Below, in pieces: positions 44,615 through 53,893 of a stretch of 64,000 nucleotides of DNA. Every line of letters begins with the position of its first letter. Position 1 is the stretch's first letter. The notes below the pieces were generated by a model. That model was given only the letters and a program-made list of their open reading frames with translations, was not told the DNA's origin and did not search any database. Both the position numbers and the translations under genes were made by a program. Origin of the DNA: Roseiarcus sp963813195 (GTDB lineage: Bacteria > Pseudomonadota > Alphaproteobacteria > Rhizobiales > Beijerinckiaceae); the NCBI GenBank assembly GCA_963813195.1, contig CAWEYC010000021.1, forward strand, positions 1 to 64,000, given 5' to 3'.

Positions 44615-47600
44615 ATGGACATGTTCGTTTCTTCGACCGCCTTCGCGGCCGCGCCTCCCGCCTTGATCGGTTCGCCCCACGCGCCGGCGGCTCTTGTCGC
44701 CGCGGCCTCGTCTCTCCTCGATCACCTCGCCCTCGGCCGGGCCGTCGACACGCCAGCGCTGCGCGCCGCCATGAGCGATGCCTTCGGCGGCTCCGATGCC
44801 GAAGGCGCCTGGGACTGGAAGACGGGTTACGACGCTTGCGAGGCGGCGACGGTCCTGTTCCTGCGCAGGTTCGGACCCGGCATGCGCGGTCGCGCGGGTT
44901 CGCCCGCGGCGCTGCTCGCCATGCTGGCCAAGGTCGCGGCGCTGCTGCCCTCGCACACGCGCCGTTCCGAAGAGAGCCAAGCGCTTCAGCAATTCTCCAC
45001 GCCGATCGCGCTCGGCTTCCTGGCCGCGGCGGCGGCCGCGATCACGCCCGCCGATCTCGTGCTGGAGCCCTCGGCGGGCACCGGCCTTCTCGCCATCTTT
45101 GCCGAACTCGCCGGCGGCCGTCTCGTCTTGAACGAGTTGGCCGAAACCCGCGCCGACCTGCTCGGCCGGCTCTTTCGGGGTATTCCGGTCACGCGGCATG
45201 ACGCGGCCCAGATCCACGACCATCTCGATCTCGCCGTGCGGCCGAGCCTCGTGCTGATGAACCCGCCGTTCTCGGTCGCGGCGCATGTCGAGGGCCGTGT
45301 CGCCGATGCGGCATTCCGCCATATCACCTCGGCGCTGGCGCGCCTCGCCGACGGCGGGCAACTCGTGGCGATCACCGGCGCAAGCCTGGCCCCGGACAAT
45401 CCGACATGGCGGGATGGCTTCATCCACCTGCAGCAACGCGGTCGCGTCGTGTTCTCCGCTGCCATCGACGGCGGCGTCTACGCCCGCCACGGCACGACCA
45501 TCGATATCCGCCTGACCGTCATCGACCGCGTCCCCGCCGACGATCCGACTGCTTTCCCGGCTTCGCCGAGCATGGCGGCAGATGCGGCCACGCTACTGGC
45601 ATGGGTGACGGCGCAGGTTCCGCCGAGGCTGCCCATTCCCGTGCGAGGCGCTGCCGCGACGACCGCACGTTTCTTGCCGGCTCGCACGCGATCCGTCTGC
45701 TCTCCGCGACGAGTTTCAGTTCCGGCTTCCGCCATCGAACCAACCGGAATCGAACTCGCCTACGAGACCGCCGACTGGAAGCCGGCCGAGGGCGGCTGCA
45801 TCACCGAGGCGCTTTATGAAGGTTACGCCCTTCAGTCGATCCGTATTGCCGGATCTCAGGCGCATCCCACCCGGCTGGTCCAGTCGGCGGCGATGGCCTC
45901 GGTCGCACCGCCGAAGCCGTCTTACCGGCCGTATCTGCCGGCTTCCGCGATCGCCGGCGGTCTTCTGTCGGACGCCCAACTGGAGAGCGTGATCTATGCC
46001 GGCGAGGCCCACGCCGGCCATCTCGCCGGATCGTGGCTCGTCGATGAGACCTTCGATGTCATCTCGGCCGCGCCCGACGACGCCGAGCACGCGGTGCGTT
46101 TCCGGCGCGGCTGGATGCTGGGCGACGGCACCGGCGCCGGCAAGGGCCGCCAAGTCGCCGGCATCATCCTCGACAATTGGCTGAAGGGCCGCCGCCGCGC
46201 GGTGTGGGTCTCCAAATCCGACAAGCTGATCGAGGATGCGCAGCGCGACTGGTCGGCGCTCGGCCAGGAACGGCTTCTCGTCACGCCGCTTGCCCGCTTC
46301 CGCCAGGGCACGCCGATCCGCCTGGAGCAAGGCATCCTATTTGCAACCTACGCCACGCTGCGCACCGATGCGCGCGAGGAAAGAGTTTCGCGCGTCCGTC
46401 AGATCGTCGATTGGTTGGGATCGGATTTCGATGGAGTCATCGTGTTCGACGAAAGCCACGCCATGGCGAACGCCGCCGGCGGCAAGAGCGAGCGCGGCGA
46501 TCAGGCGCCCTCGCAGCAGGGCCGCGCCGGATTGCGCCTGCAACACGCGCTGCCGAACGCGCGCATCGTCTATGTCTCCGCCACGGGTGCGACGACGGTG
46601 CATAACCTCGCCTACGCCCAGCGGCTCGGTCTCTGGGGCGGCGAGGACTTCCCGTTCGCCACGCGGGCCGAGTTCGTGCAGGCGATCGAGGCGGGCGGTG
46701 TCGCGGCCATGGAAGTGCTCGCCCGCGATCTCAAATCGCTCGGCCTCTACGCCGCGCGGTCGCTGTCCTACGAAGGCGTCGAATACGAGCTGGTCGAGCA
46801 CGCGCTTAACCCTGAGCAGATCCGCATCTACGACGCCTATGCCGGCGCGTTCCAGGTCATCCACAACAATCTCGACGCCGCCATGCAGGCGGCCAACGTC
46901 ACCGGCGAGCACGGCACGTTGAACGCCCAGGCCAAGTCCGCCGCGCGCTCGGCCTTCGAATCCGCCAAGCAGCGGTTTTTCTCGCATCTGATCACCTCGA
47001 TGAAGACGCCGACCCTGATCGCCGCGATCGAGCGCGATCTGGACGCCGGCCGCGCCGCCATCATCCAGATCGTCTCGACCGGCGAGGCGCTGATGGAGCG
47101 CCGGCTCGCCGAGATCCCGACCGAGGAGTGGAGCGACGTGCAGGTGGACATCACCCCGCGCGAATACGTCCTCGACTATCTGGCGTGCAGCTTCCCGACC
47201 CAGCTCTTCGAGCCCTTCACCGACAGCGAGGGCAATCTCTCCTCCCGGCCGGTCTATCGCGACGGCCAGCCGGTGCAGTGCCGCGACGCCGTCGAACGGC
47301 GCGACCGCCTGATCGAGCGGCTCGCATCGCTCGCCCCCGTCCAGGGCGCGCTCGACCAGATCGTCCAGCGCTTCGGCACGGAGATGGTCGCGGAGGTGAC
47401 CGGCCGATCGCGGCGGATCGTGCGCACGGGCGACCGGCTCTGCGTCGAGAACCGCACCGGCTCGGCCAACCTCGCCGAAGCGCAGGCCTTCATGGATGAC
47501 GAGAAGCGCATTCTCGTGTTCAGCGACGCCGGTGGCACCGGCCGCAGCTACCATGCAGATCTCGCGGCGAGGAACCAGCGTCTGCGCGTCCACTATCTGC

Positions 47601-48946
47601 TGGAGGCCGGCTGGAAGGCCGACACGGCGATCCAGGGGCTGGGCCGCAGCAATCGGACCAACCAGGCGCAGCCGCCGCTGTTCCGGCCGATCGCCACCAA
47701 CGTGAAGGCCGAGAAGCGCTTCCTATCGACCATCGCGCGCCGGCTCGACACGCTGGGCGCGATCACCAAGGGCCAGCGCCAGACCGGCGGGCAGGGCCTG
47801 TTCCGGTCCGACGACAATCTCGAATCCGACTATGGCCGCGCCGCCTTGCGCCAGCTCTACATCCTGCTGTTCTCCGGCAAGGTCGAAGGCTGCTCGTTCC
47901 AGGCGTTCGAGGACGCCACCGGCCTGCGTCTCGCCGACCAGGATGGCGGTTTGCGTGACGAACTGCCGCCGATCACCACCTTCCTCAACCGCCTGCTGGC
48001 GCTGACCATCGATCTGCAGAACACGCTGTTTGGCGTGTTCGAGGACTTGCTGCGCACCCGGATCGAAGGCGCGATTGCGTCGGGTACGTATGACACCGGC
48101 GTCGAGACGCTTAACGCGGAAAGCCTGATCGTGAGCGACCGCAGGACGCTCTACGTCCATCCGCAGACCGGGGCGGAGACGCAAATCTTCACCATCCGCC
48201 GACGCGAGCGCAATCATCCCCTCAGGCTCGCCGACGCCCTCGAACGGGCCGACGATCCTCGCGCGGTGCTGTTGGTCAACACCCAGTCCGGCCGCGCCGC
48301 GGTGCAGGTTCCGGCGCCGAGTCTGATGCTCGACGACGGCGAGGTCGAACGCCGCGTGCGGCTGCTGCGGCCGATGGAGCGCACGGCGATCCCCCTCGCT
48401 GCGATGGCGCAGACGCATTGGCAAGAGGCCGACCGCGACAATTTCGCCCGCGCCTGGGAGAAGGAACTCGCCGCGGTCCCGGCTTTCACGGAGAGCGATC
48501 TGCACATCGTCACCGGGCTGCTGCTGCCGATCTGGAAGCGGCTGCCGGATGATTCGATGCGGGTCTATCGGCTTCAGACCGATGCCGGCGAGCGGATCAT
48601 CGGCCGGCTGGTCTCGCCAGCCTGGGTCGCGCAGGCGGCCGACGCCGAAACGCCGACCATCGCCTCGGCCGACGCCTGGACCGCTTTGATGGACGGTCGG
48701 ACAATTCTGGAACTCCAGGAGGGGCTCCAGCTTCGCCGAGCCAAGATCATGGGCGAGTTTCGGGTCGAACTGTCCGGCTTCACCGATGGCATGGTCGATC
48801 GGCTGAAGGCGATGGGCCTGATCTCGGAGATCATTTCGTGGAGGCTGCGCCTGTTCGTGCCGACGGGTGCGAACGGTCCCGTGATCCTCGGTGCGTTGAT
48901 GGAGCGCTACCCGCTCGTCCGCATCGCGGATCGGGCGGCGGCGTGA
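44615..48946 (+). CDS. DNA methyltransferase/Strawberry-notch-like helicase fusion
   Basis: A 1443-residue protein. The N-terminal part is an N6-adenine-type methyltransferase: cofactor loop LEPSAGTGLLA (about 148-158) and catalytic MNPPFS (about 214-219). The middle is a Strawberry-notch-type superfamily 2 helicase with Walker A GDGTGAGKGR (about 503-512), Walker B FDESHA (about 611) and the second lobe FSDAGGTGRSYHAD with QGLGRSNRTNQ (about 968-1015). This very large methylase-helicase is a hallmark of these alphaproteobacterial ICEs and probably protects element DNA on entry, though its activity is not established. The length is normal for the family. Confidence 0.92.
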   Translation: MDMFVSSTAFAAAPPALIGSPHAPAALVAAASSLLDHLALGRAVDTPALRAAMSDAFGGSDAEGAWDWKTGYDACEAATVLFLRRFGPGMRGRAGSPAALLAMLAKVAALLPSHTRRSEESQALQQFSTPIALGFLAAAAAAITPADLVLEPSAGTGLLAIFAELAGGRLVLNELAETRADLLGRLFRGIPVTRHDAAQIHDHLDLAVRPSLVLMNPPFSVAAHVEGRVADAAFRHITSALARLADGGQLVAITGASLAPDNPTWRDGFIHLQQRGRVVFSAAIDGGVYARHGTTIDIRLTVIDRVPADDPTAFPASPSMAADAATLLAWVTAQVPPRLPIPVRGAAATTARFLPARTRSVCSPRRVSVPASAIEPTGIELAYETADWKPAEGGCITEALYEGYALQSIRIAGSQAHPTRLVQSAAMASVAPPKPSYRPYLPASAIAGGLLSDAQLESVIYAGEAHAGHLAGSWLVDETFDVISAAPDDAEHAVRFRRGWMLGDGTGAGKGRQVAGIILDNWLKGRRRAVWVSKSDKLIEDAQRDWSALGQERLLVTPLARFRQGTPIRLEQGILFATYATLRTDAREERVSRVRQIVDWLGSDFDGVIVFDESHAMANAAGGKSERGDQAPSQQGRAGLRLQHALPNARIVYVSATGATTVHNLAYAQRLGLWGGEDFPFATRAEFVQAIEAGGVAAMEVLARDLKSLGLYAARSLSYEGVEYELVEHALNPEQIRIYDAYAGAFQVIHNNLDAAMQAANVTGEHGTLNAQAKSAARSAFESAKQRFFSHLITSMKTPTLIAAIERDLDAGRAAIIQIVSTGEALMERRLAEIPTEEWSDVQVDITPREYVLDYLACSFPTQLFEPFTDSEGNLSSRPVYRDGQPVQCRDAVERRDRLIERLASLAPVQGALDQIVQRFGTEMVAEVTGRSRRIVRTGDRLCVENRTGSANLAEAQAFMDDEKRILVFSDAGGTGRSYHADLAARNQRLRVHYLLEAGWKADTAIQGLGRSNRTNQAQPPLFRPIATNVKAEKRFLSTIARRLDTLGAITKGQRQTGGQGLFRSDDNLESDYGRAALRQLYILLFSGKVEGCSFQAFEDATGLRLADQDGGLRDELPPITTFLNRLLALTIDLQNTLFGVFEDLLRTRIEGAIASGTYDTGVETLNAESLIVSDRRTLYVHPQTGAETQIFTIRRRERNHPLRLADALERADDPRAVLLVNTQSGRAAVQVPAPSLMLDDGEVERRVRLLRPMERTAIPLAAMAQTHWQEADRDNFARAWEKELAAVPAFTESDLHIVTGLLLPIWKRLPDDSMRVYRLQTDAGERIIGRLVSPAWVAQAADAETPTIASADAWTALMDGRTILELQEGLQLRRAKIMGEFRVELSGFTDGMVDRLKAMGLISEIISWRLRLFVPTGANGPVILGALMERYPLVRIADRAAA

Positions 48947-48956
48947 GGCGGCCGCC

Positions 48957-50009
48957 ATGTCGTCGCACGCCGCCGACCTGGCCCACCGGCTCGCGCGCAA
49001 TGCCGAGGCGGTGTGCCGCCACTATCTCTCCAACGGGCGCCGCGAAGGTCGATACTGGCTGGTCGGCGATGTCGCCAACACCCCGGGTCGCAGCCTGTTC
49101 GTCCGCTTGAGCGGACCCGACAGCGGCAAGGGCGCGGCCGGCAAATGGACCGACGCCGCCACCGGCCAACATGGCGATCTGCTCGATCTCATCGCGCTCA
49201 ACCGTGGCCTCGATCGATTGCGCGACATCCTCGACGAGGCGCGATCCTTCCTCAGCCTGCCGCGCCCCGACCTCGGTCATGCAAACCGGCACGAGACCTC
49301 TCCTGCGCCGCGCGGATCGCCCGAATCCGCACGCCGTCTCTTCGCCATGTCGCAGCCGATTTCGGGCACAATGGCCGAAGCGTATCTCCGCCGACGCGGC
49401 ATTACGGCTTTGCACGCAAACGGTTCTCTACGGTTTCATCCGCACTGCTACTATCGTCCCGATTTCGACGCGCCGACTGAGACCTGGCCGGCACTGATCG
49501 CCGCGGTCACCGATCTCGGCGGCAGGATCACCGGCGCGCACCGCACCTGGCTCGACCCATCGGGCCGCGACAAGGCGCCGATCGACACCCCAAGGCGGGC
49601 CATGGGCCATCTCCTCGGACACGGGGTCCGATTCGGCATGGCGCACGACGTGATGGCGGCCGGCGAAGGTATCGAAACCATGCTGTCGCTGCGCGGCATC
49701 ATGCCGACGCTGCCCATGGTTGCCGCACTCTCCGCCAATCACCTCGCCGCCCTCCTGTTCCCGGGGGCGCTGCGCCGTCTTTACGTCGCCCGCGATTCCG
49801 ATCCGGCCGGTGACGCGGCGGTTTCGACGCTGAACGACCGGGCGGCAGCGGCCGGGATCGAGGCGCTGACGCTGTCTCCAGCACTCGGCGATTTCAACGA
49901 GGACCTGCTCTGCCTCGGGGCGGGCGAACTTCGGGCGGCATTGCGCCTCCAGCTCGCACCGGAGGACGTGGTCCGCTTCATGGATCGCGCGATGGCCGGG
50001 GCGGGATGA
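48957..50009 (+). CDS. Toprim-domain protein (primase-like)
   Basis: A 350-residue protein. The N-terminal DUF7146-type region (WLVGDVANTPGRSLFVRLSG with KWTDAATGQHGDLLDLIALNRG) resembles the zinc-less binding part of plasmid primases. The C-terminal Toprim domain has AAGEGIETMLSLRG and RDSDPAGDAAV, the glutamate and DxD signatures. It could prime complementary-strand synthesis of transferred DNA. It starts eight bases after the helicase stop and is probably coupled to it. Confidence 0.88.
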   Translation: MSSHAADLAHRLARNAEAVCRHYLSNGRREGRYWLVGDVANTPGRSLFVRLSGPDSGKGAAGKWTDAATGQHGDLLDLIALNRGLDRLRDILDEARSFLSLPRPDLGHANRHETSPAPRGSPESARRLFAMSQPISGTMAEAYLRRRGITALHANGSLRFHPHCYYRPDFDAPTETWPALIAAVTDLGGRITGAHRTWLDPSGRDKAPIDTPRRAMGHLLGHGVRFGMAHDVMAAGEGIETMLSLRGIMPTLPMVAALSANHLAALLFPGALRRLYVARDSDPAGDAAVSTLNDRAAAAGIEALTLSPALGDFNEDLLCLGAGELRAALRLQLAPEDVVRFMDRAMAGAG

Positions 50010-50327
50010 TGTGCCAAGCTCAGCACGCCGCCGATCGCATCGGACCCGCGATGATGCCCTCGTGTCGGAAGAGGGCCGCGCCCACGGCCTTCTAGAGGGC
50101 GATCGGACGGCAAGCGGCCCGGCCCGGCAATGGCGGAGGGCCGACTATTTTCCGTCGGCGGGCGAGCCCGCCTTTACATCGCGAAGCAAAATAGCCGGCA
50201 TCCGCCATCCTCCGCTGCGCTTCGGCCGCTGTCGCTGCGCTCGGCGGTGCAGGCCCGGTCCGCCCGCCGTCAGGTGATCGCCACGAAGGCCGCGATGGGC
50301 GCGGCCAATCCGACAAGGGACTTCACC
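50010..50327. other. Intergenic stretch with palindrome
   Basis: About 320 bases without a gene. GGCGGGC (50157-50163) and GCCCGCC (50166-50172) form a tight hairpin followed by TTT. One member of the 23-base repeat pair (50205-50227) is also here. Confidence 0.5.
50205..50227. repeat. Dispersed 23-base repeat, copy 1
   Basis: This copy starts CCATCCTCCGCTGCGCT and recurs at 52387-52409 with one mismatch. Both copies lie in non-coding gaps of the ICE core, each before a conserved small-gene cluster. Confidence 0.6.
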
Positions 50328-51266
50328 ATGGCGACCGATCGCGACGACACCGACTTCGAGCCCCCGCACACCTCTTCCCCGACCGACCACGTCCTCGCCG
50401 AACTCCAGCTCTACGGCCACCGGCCCTTCCAGGACGAGGCAGACCCAAGACTGCTTCCCGAAGCCGACACCGTCGGCGGAGCCGTCGCCGACATCTTCGA
50501 CGCGCTGGTCTCGACGCTGAGCGACACGCGCCTCGAACCCGACCTCGAAGACCTGCTCTGGTCGACCGTCAATCTCTTCCACCGCGCCTCCGGCCGGATC
50601 GAGCGGGAACTCGACGACAACGAGCAGGCGCAGCGCCGCAGCCAGAAGGAGCAGGACGGCTCGGAGATACGCTCGGTCGAATTGGAGCGCCTCACCGCCG
50701 AGGGCATCACGCTGATCGAGCGCCGGGGCAGCATGGAATTCTTCCGCGACCAGGCCGCCGAGCAGTTCGAACGCCACACCGGCTCAGCCTGGCGGCCACG
50801 CTCCGGATCGATGGTCAACCACCGCGCGCTGACCTCGGCGATGATCGATAGCCGCGACTTCCTCGCCGCCAGACGACGGGCCGACAACGACGTGATGCTG
50901 CCCCCCGGACCCAAGGTCGCCTTCACCGGCGGCCTCGACTTCAACGATCACCACCTGATCTGGGACACGCTCGACAAGGTTCACGCCAAGCATTCCAACA
51001 TGGTGCTGATCCATGGCGGTTCACCGAAAGGCGCCGAACGCATCGCCGCCCGCTGGGCCGACCATCGCAAGGTGCCGCAGATCGCCTTCAAGCCCGACTG
51101 GACCAAGCACGCCAAGGCCGCACCGTTCAAACGCAACGATCAGATGCTCGACATCCTCCCGATCGGGGTCATGGTCTTCCCCGGCACCGGCATCCAGGAC
51201 AACCTCGCCGACAAGGCCAGGAAGCTTGGCATCCCCGTCTGGAAGTTCGGCAACGGCGGCGCGTAA
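50328..51266 (+). CDS. DUF2493 (SLOG-fold) ICE protein
   Basis: A 312-residue protein. The C-terminal DUF2493 domain is clear: KVAFTGGLDFNDHHLIWDTLDKVHAKHSNMVLIHGGSPKGAERIAARWADHRKVPQIAFKPDW, a SLOG/YspA-type Rossmann fold thought to bind nucleotide ligands. The N-terminal half is acidic and helical, with a charged ELDDNEQAQRRSQKEQDGSE linker. The ATG at 50328 follows AAGGGA; the open frame upstream is not conserved sequence. It is a regular member of this ICE core, with unknown ligand. Confidence 0.88.
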   Translation: MATDRDDTDFEPPHTSSPTDHVLAELQLYGHRPFQDEADPRLLPEADTVGGAVADIFDALVSTLSDTRLEPDLEDLLWSTVNLFHRASGRIERELDDNEQAQRRSQKEQDGSEIRSVELERLTAEGITLIERRGSMEFFRDQAAEQFERHTGSAWRPRSGSMVNHRALTSAMIDSRDFLAARRRADNDVMLPPGPKVAFTGGLDFNDHHLIWDTLDKVHAKHSNMVLIHGGSPKGAERIAARWADHRKVPQIAFKPDWTKHAKAAPFKRNDQMLDILPIGVMVFPGTGIQDNLADKARKLGIPVWKFGNGGA

Positions 51267-51480
51267 GCGCCGCCGCATCTCTCCAACGCCGTAAGCCAGT
51301 ACATCCGTAGAACCGGATCGCTGGCTTTACTCAAAGCCGCTTCTCCGTTCGGCTCGCCGATCGAGGCGACCGGACCGGTTTTCGCTGCCACCACCCATCG
51401 TCTTCAGCTATAGTTCGTGGCGCGCCATGGTGGTGGTGGAAGGCGCGCCCGTTTGACCCTTTGTCACGGAGGTTTCCACC

Positions 51481-51957
51481 ATGCTCATCATTGGCATCGT
51501 TCTCGGCGTCTTCGGCATCGGCTTCTTCTGCTGGTTGCTGTTCACGCTCGCCGTCTATGCACTCCCCTTCTTCGCGGGGTTATCCGCCGGTCTCGTCGCC
51601 TTTCACAGCGGCGCGGGGGTGATCGGCGCGCTCATCGTCGGCGTCCTCACCGGCGGCGCGACCCTGGCGATCGGACAGATCGCCTTCGCGACCATCCGCA
51701 TACCGCTCATCCGCGCCGCGATCGGGCTGCTTTATGCCGTACCGGCCGCGATCGCCGGCTACCATGCGACCCTTGGACTCGCGCAAATCGGCGTGCCGTC
51801 CGAAGTCTGGCGTGAGGTCTTCGCCGTCATCGGCTCCGTGCTGGTCGGCGGCACGGCATGGGCGCGCATGTTTCTGTTCCTCCCTCCCACCGTTGGGCAA
51901 GACGTTGCAGCGGGTTCGGCTCATCGTTCGTTGACAGCCGCGACCAACGGCGGGTGA
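51481..51957 (+). CDS. Small integral membrane protein of the ICE core
   Basis: A 158-residue protein with about four membrane segments: residues 2-35, 40-65, 75-95 and 110-130, rich in Gly, Ala, Ile and Leu. The tail PPTVGQDVAAGSAHRS is polar. A GGAGG ribosome site lies before ATG 51481. It has no enzyme motif; it may act in entry exclusion or as an accessory of the transfer machine, but nothing in the sequence proves this. Confidence 0.75.
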   Translation: MLIIGIVLGVFGIGFFCWLLFTLAVYALPFFAGLSAGLVAFHSGAGVIGALIVGVLTGGATLAIGQIAFATIRIPLIRAAIGLLYAVPAAIAGYHATLGLAQIGVPSEVWREVFAVIGSVLVGGTAWARMFLFLPPTVGQDVAAGSAHRSLTAATNGG

Positions 51958-51976
51958 GCCTGCGCGTCATCTCGCC

Positions 51977-52216
51977 GGGTGGGATTTCGGGGCGTTGAAG
52001 CTCGGATCGGATCGTCCGGGTAACCAGAACGTCGCGGCCCTCGTTGGAGCGCTCCGGGTCGCCTACCGCCTCCAGGCCGACAGAGAGCATTTCCATCGGC
52101 AGCGCCGTCGTTCGCACGGATGGCTGGATCATGACGCCGTCCCATCTGTGCGCCAGGGTTTCTTTTCCTTTGCCTGGAACGCCGGACCACTTGTGCGCGG
52201 TGCTCGATGTTGGCCA
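51977..52216 (-). pseudogene. Decayed second copy of DUF736, antisense
   Basis: On the minus strand this stretch aligns with the intact DUF736 gene at 52502-52825. It begins GTGGCCAACATCG (intact: ATGGCCAACATCG), then shows an equivalent of AAGTCCGGCAGCGAGTTCCAG, an exact CGCTCCAACGAGGGCCGCGA and close GACGATCCGA.GAGCTTCAACGC. Frames are broken by small insertions and deletions, so no protein is made. The relic implies that two DUF736 genes once lay head to head, only the plus-strand one remaining intact. Confidence 0.72.
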
Positions 52217-52501
52217 CGTCTTCTCCCGAGGATGCTGTTCGACGCCCGGACCACACGGCCTCTCAATGGCTTGATCTGGCCGAAGGACGGCTGCGCCTCG
52301 ATCGCCTGAGACGCAACGGCGTCGGTGAGACTTTCTTCCCCTGGGCTGAAGCCCATTCCTCGCGAGGCAAGAAACTCTCCCCGCCACCATCCTCCGCTGC
52401 GCTCCGGCCCGAAACCGGGTGCGTCGTCGATCGCCTCCGGCCTGCAGATCGCCATCGAGGCCGCGGTGGTCGCGGGCTCGAAATAGCCAAGGAGAAGTGA
52501 C
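52217..52501. other. Gap before DUF736 with repeat copy 2
   Basis: No gene is seen. The second member of the 23-base repeat lies at 52387-52409. The last 15 bases supply the AAGGAG ribosome site of DUF736. Confidence 0.45.
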
Positions 52502-52825
52502 ATGGCCAACATCGGTTCCTTCAAGAAGTCCGGCAGCGAGTTCCAGGGCGAGATCGTCACCCTCAGCGTCCAGACCAAGAACGTCCGCATCGTCCCTGAG
52601 ACCAACCGGGCCAACGACAACGCCCCCAGCCATCGGGTCTATGTCGGCCGCGCCGAGATCGGGGCCGCCTGGTCGAAGCGCTCCAACGAGGGCCGCGACT
52701 ACCTCTCGGTCAAGCTGGACGATCCGAGCTTCAATGCGCCGATCTACGCCAACCTCTTCAACGACGAGGACGGCGACGGCTACAGCCTCATCTGGTCGCG
52801 CGCCCGCCGGCAGAACGGCGACTGA
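52502..52825 (+). CDS. DUF736 protein
   Basis: A 107-residue protein of the DUF736 family: MANIGSFKKSGSEFQGEIVTLSVQTKNVRIVP, then HRVYVGRAEIGAAWSKRSNEGRDYLSVKLDDPSFNAPIYANLF and a final EDGDGYSLIWSRARRQ. It is present in nearly all elements of this type, and its function is unknown. AAGGAG precedes the ATG. A degenerate relative lies antisense just upstream. Confidence 0.93.
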   Translation: MANIGSFKKSGSEFQGEIVTLSVQTKNVRIVPETNRANDNAPSHRVYVGRAEIGAAWSKRSNEGRDYLSVKLDDPSFNAPIYANLFNDEDGDGYSLIWSRARRQNGD

Positions 52826-52943
52826 GCCGAACCCGCTGCAACGCCCCGCCCGGCTCGCCGGGCGGGGCCTTCGCATGGCGGACAGCCACGCAGTCGCCAC
52901 CTTCGTTCGAAGGAAGGCCGGGGCTCCTCGCCCCTGGACCCCG

Positions 52944-53092
52944 CTGGGGCCGGCGGCCCCAGACCCCATCTCATGGGGTGGAGGGCAACGTCCCAACCTT
53001 AACCTTCCCTGGATGTCATCCATTCCGCTGGCTTGCAGTAGAGCCGCCTTCGCGGATTGTCGCCAATCCGCTTTCTTGCATAGGCGGCTCTA
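52944..53092. promoter_or_regulatory. Chain of perfect hairpins before the regulator genes
   Basis: Three perfect structures follow one another. CTGGGGCC (52944-52951) and GGCCCCAG (52955-52962). ACCCCAT (52963-52969) and ATGGGGT (52973-52979). A two-part stem of TAGAGCCGCCT (53039-53049) with AGGCGGCTCTA (53082-53092), which encloses GCGGATTG (53052-53059) and CAATCCGC (53064-53071). They separate DUF736 from the quorum-type regulators. They may be terminators, a regulatory RNA or a processing site for DNA transfer. Confidence 0.6.
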
Positions 53093-53215
53093 CAACTCTC
53101 CGGTTTTGTGGGTTTACGATTTGACGCCGTTACGACGGGAGGTGATCCGCCCCGTCGGCCGCGACTCGGGAAGCGCGCGACCCTGACGTTCGTCGGCAGC
53201 GTTGTCCGAACTGCA

Positions 53216-53246
53216 TTGCTCAGACTTAAAGCGACTATTATAGTCG
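53216..53246 (+). promoter_or_regulatory. Promoter with overlapping palindromic operator for the qseC-like gene
   Basis: TTGCTC (53216-53221) and TATAGT (53239-53244) are spaced 17 bases apart. Across the -10 lies a perfect palindrome, CGACTAT (53232-53238), T, ATAGTCG (53240-53246). The geometry suits autorepression by the XRE-type protein encoded 43 bases downstream. Confidence 0.62.
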
Positions 53247-53288
53247 TATTTCTGGTGCGCGCAGGTCGTCTGTCGGAGGTGATCATGG

Positions 53289-53561
53289 ATGATCACCGGC
53301 CGACAAGTTCGGGCCGCGCGAGCGTTGCTGAACTGGAAACAGGAAATGCTCGCAGAAAAAGCCCTCGTGGCGCTGACCGCGCTGAAACGCATGGAGTCCG
53401 AACGCGGCCTCCCTGTGCATGAGAGCACGCGCGATCAAGTGCGCCGTGCGCTCGAGACCGCCGGGGTGTTGTTCATCGACTCAGATCGCGGTCGCGGCGT
53501 TATGCTGCTGAACGACGCGGCGCCTCAGCCGGTCCCGAGAGCGTCGCGCGTCCGCGCCTGA
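53289..53561 (+). CDS. qseC: XRE-family regulator, QseC-like
   Basis: A 90-residue Cro/CI-type helix-turn-helix protein: GRQVRAARALLNWKQEMLAEKALVALTALKRMESERG, then RRALETAGVLFIDSDRGRGVMLL. It resembles QseC, which in ICEMlSym(R7A) binds operators near the antiactivator gene and sets a switch between silent and transfer states. The ATG at 53289 follows GGAGG (53276-53280) by eight bases. The gene order with a DUF2285 protein and a split activator supports the assignment; the symbol is by analogy. Confidence 0.75.
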   Translation: MITGRQVRAARALLNWKQEMLAEKALVALTALKRMESERGLPVHESTRDQVRRALETAGVLFIDSDRGRGVMLLNDAAPQPVPRASRVRA

Positions 53562-53614
53562 GTGCAGATATCCGTCACCGAACCTTATGTCGTCGCATCC
53601 GTGGAGACTGACAT

Positions 53615-53893
53615 ATGCAATCACCACCCCTCGACCCACCTGTCTCCGACACCGCCCCGGTCACCGGCACGCTCACGAGCTACGACGAACAGCACCTGGT
53701 GACCTATCTGCGCCTGCTCGACGCGGAAACCGACGGAGCCGACTGGCGGGAGGTCGCCCGGATCGTCCTCCATATCGATCCGGCGCGCGAGCCGGACCGC
53801 GCGCGGCAAGCCTGGAAATCGCATCTGGCGCGGGCGCGATGGATGACCGAGAACGGCTATCGCCACCTGCTACGCGGGGGCGCGCCGCACTAG
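53615..53893 (+). CDS. qseM: DUF2285 antiactivator, QseM-like
   Basis: A 92-residue stand-alone DUF2285 protein: DEQHLVTYLRLLDAETDGADWREVARIVLHIDPAREPDRARQAWKSHLARARWMTENGYRHLL. In ICEMlSym(R7A) the similar protein QseM binds FseA and blocks activation of excision. Here it is encoded between the QseC-like regulator and the FseA-like gene in the same direction; in R7A qseC and qseM are divergent. No luxI or luxR homologue is seen in the window. The symbol is by analogy. Confidence 0.72.
   Translation: MQSPPLDPPVSDTAPVTGTLTSYDEQHLVTYLRLLDAETDGADWREVARIVLHIDPAREPDRARQAWKSHLARARWMTENGYRHLLRGGAPH

Noticed and set aside
51827..53023. A 398-codon minus-strand gene covering the DUF736 region
   Set aside because: Part of it is the decayed DUF736 copy in shifting frames and part is antisense to the intact DUF736; it is not a real protein.
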